Assembly: GCF_037975245.1 (NCBI RefSeq) | Contig: NC_092583.1 | Coordinates: 17,320,764 to 17,384,763 of the forward strand | Direction of reading: 5' to 3' | DNA: 64,000 bases | From: Apostichopus japonicus | Lineage: Eukaryota; Echinodermata; Holothuroidea; Aspidochirotida; Stichopodidae | Shown: positions 50,702 through 63,065 of the stretch, piece by piece | Layout: each line of letters begins with the position of its first letter | How positions within the stretch are numbered: position 1 is the stretch's first letter | Translations under genes and position numbers: made by a program | The notes under the pieces: generated by a model | The model's input: only the letters and a program-made list of their open reading frames with translations | What the model was told of the DNA's origin: nothing | The model's database searches: none

Positions 50702-51623
50702 GTAATATTAAAACAAAGAGAAATATACCGCCATTACAATATGTTCGTTAATTACTATGGTAAAATTTCAATTAATTTTCTTGCAAGTAAGGCAGCAAAT
50801 ACAAGAAGATTCGAGCATCCACAACTCTGACCCAGCTGACCTCTTGAATGAGGCAGATGTTTGCAAATGACTCGGAGAAAACCAATAATCTTCGGAGAAG
50901 TTTTATCATTGATGACAGAAAGGGCTGAAAGGGAGACGGATGGGAAGGGTTGATGTTTTGGTAGTGGGGTGGTGTGGGGGGGGGGTAGTCGCCGGTCATA
51001 TTATAATGACATTACTGTGGTTACAGGGTAAATAGTGAGTCCGTTCAATGACCCATGAAGAAAGGATATTTTGAGGGGGACCGTCGAATAAAAGGAAAAG
51101 GAAAATGCTGGAAATTATTTGATTGTCTAGCATATTTGGGGGAAACAGAGGTAACAATATCATGACTGATGATCAATACATTCAATACTGTAATTATGAT
51201 ATTAGTATGATAGATTTACAGGAAATAATGGGCCGTACACATTCAAACAATTAGACAAATATTCTAATTATGGGTAATAACTGCAATTAAGCAAATTAGT
51301 GGTTTGTAATCAACCTCTTAACATCTGAACAACTGAAACCTTGGTTAAACGGTATCATAATAGTGCGTTTAATGTGACTAAAATGTGACTCACAATTTAC
51401 TGAATAGATATGTTTTCTGGTAAACGCCAATAACATATATGTCTATATTGCTTATCTCTTTTGAATCAAAAGACGTTTCTTTTTTTAACTTTTCCAAAGA
51501 AGAAAGTTTTTCAGCTTCTACGATAAATGTATATGTATTGGCAATTGAATTTACTTGTAAGCTGTGCAGCATTATAGCAACAATGATGAATTCGTCCATA
51601 CGAAATGTCAATTCAAATCCACA

Positions 51624-51861
51624 CAGGCCCGGAGCCAGACCCCCCCCCCCCCGAGTTTTCAGGGGCCGACATGCATTTGAATCATTCACAGGTTACATGA
51701 CACGATTATTGTGCCCTTCTTAATGTTTTTGGGCCCATTTTACACTGTTGGTGTCCCTTCTTATACTGTTGGTGCCCCTTCTTATACTGTTGGTGCCCTT
51801 TCTTATACTAGTGGTGCCCCCTTGATGCCCCTCCAACTCAGAATTCATGGCTACGGGCCTG
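51624..51861. mobile_element. Non-autonomous element with CAGGCCCGKAGCCA inverted ends
   Basis: CAGGCCCGGAGCCAGAC at 51624 and the reverse complement of CAGGCCCGTAGCCATG at 51861 form imperfect terminal inverted repeats. Inside are four TATACTGTTGGTGCCC repeats. The CAG-starting ends resemble hAT-type termini, but no 8-bp target duplication is visible. A related end lies at 21012-21050. Confidence 0.5.
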
Positions 51862-54800
51862 ACTTCGTTTTATTAGTTTATGTTAGTTTTATTAATAATT
51901 TCGTTAGTATCCTCAAGTCCGGGTCAAATGCTTGTATTCATAAAGAACTCATAAATGTGAAAGAAAAAAAGTGCCTAAAATATCTTTCAAGCGTACCCTG
52001 CTATGACGGTGGATAGGTTTAATACAAATTCAACTTTTTTTCAAACCGCTTCATCGTACGCATTAATGCTTAAATAAATTCTTAAAGAGATTCTTAAGAC
52101 AAACAGGTCACTTCTATATATGAATATACCTGAAAGGTCAATTGATACGCCATATATTAACGTTACGACATTGTGTTTAATGGAGCTCTTTGCGTTTGAT
52201 TCGAAGTGAATAAACAGTTGAATGTTTCAGGTATATTCTCTTTAATTGTTAGTTCAGCTAACGTAAAACCATAATAAAAACATATGTATTGTGCTGAGAT
52301 ATGCACATATGCTCATGGACCAGACGAGGTTACAGTCAAAATAGTATAAACATGTTATAGACAAAGGAGATAATTAACATAGATTTATTGTAGCGAATGA
52401 TCCCTTTTGACACTATACTATCCCTGTGTGTATGATACAACAGATATAGTTTGAGTGGCGGGAAATATTACGCGCCAAAAAGCACTAACAACTTCATCAA
52501 CTCGTATATATAAATTCCATAAATGATAAGATTTCTATATACCACCATCTTTTGTTTACATTTTATAGAACATTAATTAGAAACTATACAATAGAGTGAA
52601 AAACGTATAACTGACAATATGATTTCACTTCATGTTATATTATTTTTTTGAGAAAAAGTGTAATGTTATAAGGTTTGTGGATTTTTTATGTAAATATATG
52701 CAACAATGTAATTAACTCGTGTGTGCCTGCTTTGTAAAACAATTATTTTGTATAGACTTTTTGATAATAATTTGAAAGTTTATTTTTAAGTATTTTATTA
52801 ATTATTGCTTGAGATCGCTTAAAATAATTCAACTATGAATGTTAAGTTCGTTTTTCGTGCTAGTATCCTGAGAAAAAAATATATGCGGTGACTTGCCAAG
52901 CATGCAAATATGACGTGTCTGTCTTTTTTGAGATCTTTAGTTCAAATCTATAGTATACGATACCTTTTTACAATCTCCAACCCCATCCAACCTCCTTGTC
53001 TGAGCAAATTGTGGTATAAAGTTAGGACTAAATGAAGAAATGTTTGAAGTATCAAAGGAGGGAATTTGGAATGGTTCGGGGAAGGGGTGATGTTCTGCCC
53101 AAAATATTACATTTACTCAAAACACAGGGTTAGATTAAGGTGACGTCGCAGATCCTCGGACAAATGGATTGTTGGACGCATGCGCTTATAAATGATCACA
53201 AACAGTCAACACTCCTCCATAGCGTAGCAGGTTTAGAATAAATCTAAAAGTACTGTTAGCTGGTGAAACTGACAATTAAAGGTGAAAAAAAATAAAGTAA
53301 AAATGAGGGGCTACTCGTTAGAGACTTGTGCAAGAATAAATATCCATACCAGACGGTTAGGTACTAGTAATGGTGGAAGGGAAGGTTAGGGAGGGGAGGG
53401 GGGGGAAGTGATGTTAATTATGTTTCTAATATGAATTTGGGATAAAAGATGCTTTACCGATGTTGTTTACATTCATACGGTATCACATGTAAGCTTGTAC
53501 TATTTCCGAGTAGCGCCATCGGTTCATTTAACCCTTTTTTTCGTCTGACCCGGCCCACGTACCGTTGTATTTTAAAGTTCTCTTTTATGCGTTTACAATT
53601 GAGGAATGTAAAGTTCACGGAGGCGGATTTACTTGATCAATTGCGGTATCATCATTTAGAAATTGGACCTCTTTCTCTTTGGCGACTTGATTTCTCAGAT
53701 TTTCCGTAATTAGTTACTTGTCTGTTCGCGTGTTACGTCATTTTAACGAAGCAACTGCTATGAAAACTCCTAGCTTCAACTATTGCTCTTCCGACCCCCT
53801 GTTCCCCACCCCTCCCACCCAATCTTCGAAACGTATTAGTTAAACGGCCACCCCCTGTCCCTCCCCATCCCAGAGGCTTCACTATAGACGTAAATTAAAA
53901 CGCCATTGGATGGGGGGTGGGGGTGGGGACGTTTCCATAGGCAAACCCTGAATGGATATTAAATACACCTAACCCATATCAGAGCCGAATGGTGACAGAT
54001 ATTCGGCGTACATCCTTGTCCGGCCGGTACATAAAACATTTGACTAGTTGCAAATGAATATTTGTCATTGCGTGGTACAAAATCAAATCACCTCAAACAC
54101 GCTCTTGAATCTTTCATAAAAAATGAATGACTGGACTCAATAAACTCTTTACATTATCGATAATAATAATTATTTACGTGTTGACTCACTTTCTGTTCTC
54201 AAACGACCGCCAACAATTCAAATTGTCTCGTTTAACGATGACAATATTCGCGTAAACTACGCTAGAACTGTAATTTTGTTACAGCTCTTTCAGAGAGGGC
54301 GTGAAACAACTTGAAATAACTCCTAAAATAGTTCAGCGAGACCACTTGACCTTTACATGGAGGTCCCGAAGAGCTTCCAGCAAGCGTGGTGACCTTTGAC
54401 CATGTCTTTGTCAACGTGAGCTGATTTATGATATTGATAAATCGCGCGTCATCATGGCTTTTACATAATTCAAAAGAGCGTCCTCTTTTTAAGGACGGTG
54501 AGCGTTACTTTGAGTGTAGTTGATGGCGCCATGAAAAGTTTGCTAAATGTTCCGAACATTACCTATAACCAATTTATACTTATTCATGCCCCCTCCCTCT
54601 CCCCTCCCCCTCCCCAAGGGAATGATCATAATAAAACAAAAACATACTGACTGAAGAAGGTGATATTGCATATCTTAAGACGATACTCTACTCTTTTCAT
54701 CCCATTTGAAAGAGGGCGCCGAACAAGCTCTTTGGAATTGAATGTTTATAAAGCTGTGATTATAATGTACCTGTCTAAAAGTGGTTTAGGTTAGTTTTAA

Positions 54801-56612
54801 TAAGTCATTCCATACCTTGCGAATCTAAATATCTGCTGAAGCATTTATTCAAAATAGTATTAATATTATATCTGATGGTTGATTGTATGTCAGTAGAGGG
54901 CGGGCGATAGATAACATCTAAACAGAACTAGCTGCAGCTATTTATTTGTCCAAAATTACTGGAAATTATCTAAGTGCAATTATTACATATATTTTCAACC
55001 ACCACGTACTCTAGATAACTCTGTCAACATGATCAATGTCAATGTTTATGGTGTAGTCAAAATATGAGTGCGTGATTATGGATATTTAATAACAAGTTAA
55101 ATATTTTATTAACAGCTCTACATTATATTTCACTTTAATCTCGTTTGCTGTAAAGTGTGTCATTAAGAAGTAAACTATCTATGGCAAGATACGACCCTAC
55201 AACACTTGACTAGTGATTTATAACTTACACATTCTTGAGAAGTCGTTGAGGCACATTCTGGAATGTGCAGTCTTCATGTGGGGCTATGTGACTTTATAAG
55301 GGTCTTTTGTGCTGTGAATTTGAAACTTTGTCCGTTTGGGTATAGCATTAAAGGTATGTTGTATTGGCCCCAAATATGCTAGATAATCAAATATGGTCAC
55401 CTTTGGTCAAAATTCTGAAACTGTTTTTATTGCAACCTTCGAGGAAATTATTCTCACTGGGACATTAAGTCATCTTGTGTGTTTTTTTAAGAAATGTCTG
55501 ATAACAATTTGGAGAGAGTGAAGACCTCCAGTAAAGTACTTTCTGAAAACTTGTAGCAATTATAGCGTTCTATAATTTGGGGCCTATACTGAAAACCTTT
55601 AAGTATGATGTGTTGCTGACCGTTTAACAATTCATATGTCAGTCCAGGTTAGATACTCTGTACCATGTTTAGTTGTCATGTTAAACATATGAGGCTCATG
55701 AAACATAGTGGTGGACTACTTAGTCTAACACAGAGTTACGCCAGTTCCTCAAATGTAGAAGAAAACAGGATAGGAAACAATAGACTTTATGGCCGCAAAT
55801 AATATTTTAGCAATGCACTTGCAATTAGTCAAATTAGGGTCAAACGGCGTTCAATGTCATCGAAGATGATGCTATTGAACTCATATGAAGTAATTATGTT
55901 GTGATTGAGTTCTTAAATGTTATAAACAATGGATTTAACTTAACAGTCAGGCCTGAACTGATGGGCCGACGTCATCACCAAGTAAGCCTCTTAAGTATAG
56001 TCCATAAGATATTCATATTTATATAGTATTCATATTTATATAGTATAGTATAGTCCATAAGATATTCATATTTATGATCAATAACTGAACATTACCGAAA
56101 AATGAAATACAAAAAAACAACACTTCACTAAAACATATACGTATCTAATTACAGGTTGATACAAAACAACATTAGAAACTTACCAAAAGCCACCAAAAAG
56201 TTTAACAGTATGAAGATGGTTGTGACAACACGGATCACCTTATCCATGCAGACAGCTCAAATTATTTCTATAGGGCCTCTATCGCTGGGTCCCTGTTTCC
56301 AAAAGATCTTCCTAGCAATTACAAGGTAACAATATTTCAGACTATTAACCTACATAAATGTATAGTGTCGCTAAATACATATAGTATTGTGACTTTGAAC
56401 GGAGCGTTACAGAAGTCAAGCGAAGTATAACTAACTAAATGAAGATAATTATCGGTGCTAACAGCCAGTAAGTAACCAATAGGATTGAGAGGCTTACTTA
56501 TCTTTACTTCGAGTTATTTACTCTTAATCTGTGAATGGAATCTTCAGCATAAAGAGTAGATCGTGACAATACAAGTTTTAATCAGTAAAAGGAATTTGGA
56601 ATGGCCAGAAAT

Positions 56613-56937
56613 CTTCCTCGGGTTGATGTGGAGTCTTCTTTCTACACCTATACGTTTGAAACAAATATACATCTATACGGTGTCTCTATGGGGGTATGTG
56701 GTCCACGTAGGTTGGACGTACAGGTGCAGAATGAATCTGTGACGTCACAACTTATTCTTGGACTTATTCGTTACCTTGTTCTTCCTCGGGTTGATGTGGA
56801 GTCTTCTTTCTACACCTATACGTTTGAAACAAATATACATCTATACGGTGTCTCTATATGGGGGTATGTGGTCCACGTAGGTTGGACGACGTACAGGTGC
56901 AGAATGAATCTGTGACGTCACAACTTATTCTTGGACT
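56613..56937. repeat. Tandem duplication, about 168-bp period, two copies
   Basis: 56613-56764 and 56781-56937 are almost identical apart from small indels. Each copy ends with TCTGTGACGTCACAACTTAT, so the duplication doubled a CRE site (56740 and 56913). Confidence 0.95.
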
Positions 56938-59153
56938 ACTGTCTGAAAGGATTTCAAAGATTTAGTATCTTATTGACTGAATACTTTCTTTTTCTTGACC
57001 CATGACATATCACAAATAAAATCCTGTCTAAACTTACCCATTAAAAAAGTACAACGCGAAATTGCTCTACATTAGGATTGTGAGCACATGTTGTGTTCAT
57101 ACTTATTTTCGTGGCGGAGTATACGTAACGTTGCACAGGCGTCGTACTGCTTTTACGTATTAACTGTAGCTTTAATCAAATACCATAAACAATGAAACAA
57201 GGAAATAACAACAACGGAAGATAAAAACACGAATTAGAAATCTTTAAAGCGATGCTGTATTTTAGTATAACTTTGTATATACATTCAGTAATATATTGCT
57301 TTAAAAAATCCACTCGTTCAAAAGTTATAATTTTAGCGAAAAGAGAAAAATTGTTTGAAACTGATGCCCATAAATCAAACTGTTTTTTTTTTTCAGTTTC
57401 AAAATAAATGTGACAAAAGAATGACAAAAGTAGGTCAAATGACGTCATATTCCCTTCGGTCAAAAGTCGTTCAATTTTTATTGACCTGGAAACCAAATGA
57501 AAATGGAAAAACAACGCAAACAAACACTGTAATATAGGCCTATTATACACATTCAGAAGAGCAAGTGTGATATTGACTTACTAGTTGCGGTATACTACCA
57601 AGAGAGACGGAAGGAAAACCCGCCCCACCCCACCATTTTTCCTGACATATGACATGGGTGGAAGACGTACGGATATACGGTAGTGAAATGACAACCCCCC
57701 CCCCCCCCCTCCGCAAAAAAAAAACTACGAAATAGGCTTATAACAATGCTTTATAAACTTGATATTACATTAGGGGCAACAACTTTCATCCTTATAAGCA
57801 AATATGACCAAATTATGCTAGACTAGTTTGGAATTGACGTGAACCTAACATTACGCTAAATATAGGCTAGAATTATGTGTATGTTGCCAACAACAACTAC
57901 GCGAATACCATACAAATCATGGTATGGTACCGTATGCTATGGTGGACGTGCGTGTAGTGAAGTGATTTGATCCTATAACACTAAGCTCTATACATATAAG
58001 CAGTAACGTCTGACGATGTCACGTGATAAAGCTTCTGTTGTAACGCTATTTATAAAGCAAGAAACTAACATATTGTAATGTATACTCAGTCTACGCCGAA
58101 CGTAACCCAACTGTAATAAAATGTTCGTATAATTATGTTATTTATATTTAATATCATGAGTTTTAGAGTATTTTTCATAACATGAGTACTACGTGTGTAA
58201 CTACATCAGACGTACAGCAAACTTCTCAGAATTTCCTGTTTGAGAAAGAGAATTGTTTTTTAACAACAGCATTTTACATCAAGCATAGTTATCACGTCGT
58301 TAAATGATCGGAGTATTGTGCCTCAATTGCTATATGACATGGGGCAATTTTCGATAGTAGTATACGAAAGTGGGTTACGTCACATTTCATTTGTCTTAGA
58401 TTTACATGGATGACGTCACGTGTCCCATGATTAGACCAATTGGTCGTCGTTTTAAGGAACTACTTCATTGAATTGTTAAAACTTAACCCATCATGTTGGT
58501 TATAGTTCCATGCTTAACATACAAAAAGAAAATAACGCTGTCCTGTTTCGCGAAAAAGAAAATTGTTTGCGCGCAAGACATCAGAAATAACTTATTTTTA
58601 TTAACTAAAAAGAAAATTAATAAATTTCCTTTTGAGTACGAGCAATAAAAGTCAATGACTTTATGAACTTTGAAATATCAATACTGATAGAGTGTCAACT
58701 GCAATTGTGCAAGTTTAAAGAAGCCAATATACTTTTGTTCCTTTATGTACAATTTCTTTTTTGTTGTCTGGGCGATGCGATCGCTGTTCGCTGTATACAC
58801 ACACGCACTGACGCACACACGCACAAAATGCTACGAATGAAACCAGGTTTTTCAAGTCCAAAAACGTATTATTTTCTGCATGTTTTAGATTGAAAATTTT
58901 CATTTTTAATCATCAAACCAATTAAGAAATGACTGTGTTATAATGTCACAATTCCGTCAGTTCCATTCAACGGTTCTTAGGCCGTATAAAAATCGTGATC
59001 CAAGCTACAAGCAAACGAACGTCTTTCTTTTGATCAAAACATTCGATTACAACTTCACAGTTTAAAATGTTCTTTTTTCTTTCCCAATATCAGAGGGTAT
59101 AGTCTTACTCCCAGATTTTTTTCAACGTTCTTTTTGTAAATTAATTTGAATTT

Positions 59154-59159
59154 TTTATT
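59154..59159 (-). other. AATAAA directly after the Wnt6 stop codon
   Basis: On the minus strand the stop TAA (59162-59160) is followed immediately by AATAAA. If used, the 3' UTR would be only some 20-30 bases. The sequence is AT-rich, so it may be coincidental. Confidence 0.35.
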
Positions 59160-59648
59160 TTAGGTCCTTCGTGGTCCGTTGTCGTAGCCATTACAGATAT
59201 GTACCACCTGTGTCGTCATACATGTGTCACACTGCACATCGCAACACCAATGAAACCTACAACGACACGAATCTTGTCTGGTGAATTCATACTCTGTGGC
59301 TCCTCTCCCGCAACACAATATATCACATCCTCCCACATCGAGAGCAGAACCGTTACACCGTCTTCCTTCGGTACCCAACGAACCGAGTTTTCGGTTCGGT
59401 TTACAAAAGTCTGGCGAGTTCGTCGTGTACACAAGATCATCGACCATCGGTGCTTTTATCGTGGAATCTTCCGGCAGTATCTCCTCGCCGTTGTTACCGC
59501 CAGTAACTTTAGCGGCACCGTTGAATTTTTCCTTCAAAAGGTTTCCAACTCTTCGAAAGGATGGCATTTTCTTCCAGCAAGTTTGTAAAGTACAGGATCC
59601 AGATAGACCGTGGCATTTGCATTCACGAAACATGTTTAGGCGTATGAG
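59160..59648 (-). CDS. Wnt6: Wnt6 terminal exon (partial gene)
   Basis: Last exon of a Wnt ligand gene, 162 residues, starting after a TTTTTTTAACAG acceptor at phase 0, the same intron position as in Wnt1. FRECKCHGLSGSCTLQTCW contains the acylated serine. NSPDFCKPNRKLGSLGTEGR, GGCDILCCGRG and the end RCRFHWCCDVQC.TC match Wnt6 better than Wnt1 or Wnt10. The protein runs about ten residues past the usual last cysteine (HICNGYDNGPRRT). I looked for further Wnt6 exons in 59,650-64,000 and found none, so the rest lies beyond the right edge. Confidence 0.92.
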   Translation of the reverse strand, partial: LIRLNMFRECKCHGLSGSCTLQTCWKKMPSFRRVGNLLKEKFNGAAKVTGGNNGEEILPEDSTIKAPMVDDLVYTTNSPDFCKPNRKLGSLGTEGRRCNGSALDVGGCDILCCGRGATEYEFTRQDSCRCRFHWCCDVQCDTCMTTQVVHICNGYDNGPRRT

Positions 59649-59660
59649 CTGTTAAAAAAA

Positions 59661-59705
59661 ATAATAATAATAATAATAATAATATTAATAATAATAATAA
59701 TAATA
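59661..59705. repeat. ATA microsatellite next to the Wnt6 acceptor
   Basis: About 14 near-perfect triplets, ending only about a dozen bases from the splice acceptor of the Wnt6 exon. Confidence 0.95.
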
Positions 59706-60417
59706 AAAATAATACTAAAATTGAGCAAAATAAAAGGAGGAATAATAAATTAAAGAATCAATGGAACATCCAGCAGTGAAATAAATAATACAGGTTATTT
59801 TACATACATGATATCCACTGGAATACATACAAAAGAAAAAATGTATGTTTAGGCTAGTATACCTTATATACGAAAGAATATTGATATTATAGCCTACCGT
59901 TCAAAGAACATATAGCCTACATCTCGCATCAGCAAGCTTTCTACCGCATTAAAGTAAACGACATACCACGGGATGACGTGTGACGTACCATCTCATACGT
60001 CATCCCTACGATACGCTAGAATTTAAAATAATGGTTAGCCAATGTCAATTTTCAAGGAACGTTTTTCGTTACCTCTCTGAAGACATCTTCCATTTCTGCG
60101 ACATTGAATTGTCTAAGTTAACACTCACTGATGTATGGAAATCATTTTCAGGTTTAAGAGATGTTAATGTATCCTATTTTATGACGGTAATACTGATAGC
60201 GTTTAATATAATGTCCATATGTTAATTAACGTTGGCTCATAACCATATATACCATGTCTCACGTTACAAAGTGGGATTAATACAAAACTGTCGAATCTGC
60301 GTCAAGACAAAATTCGCGGATTTGTAATCATTTCCAAGAACATATCAACTTGTTTACTCTTTGTCTTAAACATATGGGAGTTCGGTGTTTGAACGGCGAG
60401 GGATGTACAACATGGTT

Positions 60418-60421
<4 letters not shown>

Positions 60422-60505
<84 letters not shown>
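60422..60505. repeat. TA dinucleotide microsatellite
   Basis: About 42 uninterrupted AT/TA repeats. It creates artefact poly-(Tyr-Ile) reading frames. Confidence 0.98.
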
Positions 60506-60509
<4 letters not shown>

Positions 60510-62433
60510 ATGTATATCGGTGTATATATCGATTAATAAAGGACTATATAATGCTGAATATATTGGTACTGAATAATACAGAGATAACGTATTAATTAAA
60601 ATGGACTTTTAATTTCCATTTTCAACTTTGTTTATAGTTACCCACCCAGTTTTCCGTTGTTCATTAACTAATATTAATTAATTAAACTCCTATCATATTT
60701 GTCTTAGTTCTGTGGTAAGTGGGTAATAATGACTGCAAAGTTTAGCGATTAATGCTTTCACAGATCATTCAGATCACTATAGTGTACAGTGCTTAACGTC
60801 CGTACACATATACATGATCTCATGCTGCATGCAGGGTTTCTCTATCTGGTACGGTGTCGATGGATAATATATAGTGTTAGCTGTAAGTTATTCCTATATA
60901 CAATGATTGTCCTGATAATATATCTCCTCGGAAGACAAAAAAGAGCGATAAAACTTGTTGGGGAGTCTTAAAGGTGTTGCCTTGACGAAGATATATGAGC
61001 GGCGACGGGGCCGAGACACCTCAATAGAACAATCAGAAGTGTGGCCGCGCGCGTCCTAACACTTCTCCGACAGAATCGGGCGGACTAAATTTACGAGTAT
61101 CTCTGTCGACGCGACTCAAACATTCTCAAAATTATTGCCGCCTTCTTTTTCGTCTTGATATTTCATTTTCCGCACACCAAAGCTTGAGATTGAATATTAA
61201 GTGTCTGCATGTGGAAGAGAGAGTGAAGTTTGTTTTGATTGCTAGCTTCAAATTTATAGCTCTATTTAGAATAATACGGGTAAACTACAAGAGGTTCATG
61301 AGCCGTTTATTAAACTTGAAGTACACTTACGATATTGTATATACGGTTGTAATGCTTGGGCTGACTCAAGAACGGAGTATAACTTCATTCCATGTAAGCA
61401 CGTAGCTGGCTATAGGCCTACACAAATGGCAGTTTATACTGCCTAACAATTCATATATAGCAGTATGACCGCTTGCTGTTTTTAGGCCTTAGGAGCGGGG
61501 TGGGTGGGTTGAGGGCGGGGGGGGGGGGGTGGTCGTAGGGACATTTCTAAAGCAGCAGTACAATGTACAAAAACGCATCCTTATTACCGTCACAGTGAAT
61601 CAGGATATGCCGGTTATGCTAAGGAACCCAAATCGTTACATTACACAGTTTTCTTATCGTCACCATCATATAAACTCATTGTAATAATTGACTCTGCCAA
61701 AAACATAACAGTACTCTTAAAGTACCTATATATTATATTTAGCAATTAACTTTTTTTATAGCAATGTAGCTACTCGATCATTGTCACGTTAGGACGTAAA
61801 GGACTTAGTTTTCATGAATTTCATAAATTCGATGAATTTATTGAATCGCCGTTATAATACGTCTTACACTCCCCTAAAACATAAAACGTCAGTGGTTCTT
61901 GTAAATCTAATCATAGAAGAAGATCCACAAGAACTTTCCTATCCCAATTCTCAGTCGCCCTCCACCCCCCCTCCCCCCACACATATTGAGTGAAATAAAA
62001 ACCTGATACATAGCTAGTACCTATTATCAGCGCGTCTTTCATAGCACAACTCAACGGGCCATATGTGTATGTTCCGTTGCTAATGTTGTTCTATCGACCA
62101 AAAATACGGTATAACGATGTAATTATTGTTCCGTGAATTTTTCACTGAATTAAGTATCTTTCCTCTGCTTGTAATGAGATTCATAAGCTTAGGCTACATA
62201 ATATATGTGCGCGGTTTAATCTCTAGATCGTTCTGTAACTGACTTGGACAGGTAGGAATTCCCCAACCGTGATGTGTTTAATGTTCTTATAACAGAGACA
62301 AGAAGACGAGAGGCGCGTGTTGAAACTGAATTCAAAACACCGTCAACCAATTAACAAAATGTGTCATCATATAAACAACAGCATCATTGCTTGCCTTTGA
62401 TTGGATTCAACCAAGATAAACCATGCCTAACAG

Positions 62434-62510
62434 AACCGAAACGAACTGAACCAAACCGCCAAATCAAACCGAACCGTAAAGAACCGCACACAACCAAACC
62501 GAGACGAGGC
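62434..62510. repeat. Degenerate AACCG pentanucleotide repeat
   Basis: Repeated AACCGAAACG, AACTGAACC, AACCGAACCG units with interruptions. Confidence 0.75.
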
Positions 62511-62993
62511 AAAGAAAGCCAAAACCAGGCGGAAATATACCGGTGGTGACAAAATATCATAAAGGATAAGATGAATAAGTTACCTCATTTTAATGGCAAC
62601 AAAGCGCTTCCGTAGATTCCTGCTGATTCTTGCTGAATTCATTTCAATAAACTGTTTAAGTTAATTTTGAGTAAAGAACGTTTGCTCGAATTTCCAATCT
62701 ATTGTATTCACATCAGTTTATTAAAAGCTATTGTAATGTATTCCATTGAGACATATTCAAATGGTCCTTGAGGCCAGTCAGAAGTGAGACGTTACGAACG
62801 GTTGATGGTATCTTGTCACGTGACTATGAGTGAGGCCTGCGCATTCTTATATCGAAGGACTCGACGTGAGGTCCTTAAGAAATGTAGTCTTCAGTATACC
62901 AACCCACAAGCTCGTCTCGGTAATAGCCTTACTATAAATCTTAAAGTAGTTGGTTGTTGATGACCACCTACTAACATTAAAGCTGTATAAGTT

Positions 62994-63065
62994 GCGTGTA
63001 ATGTGCCACACTATGCGTGTAATGTACCATACTATGCGTGTTACGTTCCACACTATGCGTGTAAC
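62994..63065. repeat. 21-bp tandem repeat, 3.4 copies
   Basis: GCGTGTAATGTGCCACACTAT and two variants follow head to tail, then a partial GCGTGTAAC. Confidence 0.9.

Larger units (their letters stand above)
50319..59159. other. Spacer between convergent Wnt1 and Wnt6
   Basis: No gene recognised. It contains the Wnt1 3' end (AATAAA near 50479 and 51085 are candidates), a repeat element at 51624-51861, C-rich quadruplex-type runs at 53795-53820 and 54589-54616, AGAGGGCG motifs at 54293, 54713 and 54896, a 168-bp period duplication at 56613-56937 and four TGACGTCA sites. Confidence 0.6.

Noticed and set aside
60350-60595. Open frames of alternating Tyr-Ile
   Set aside because: Translation of the TA microsatellite.
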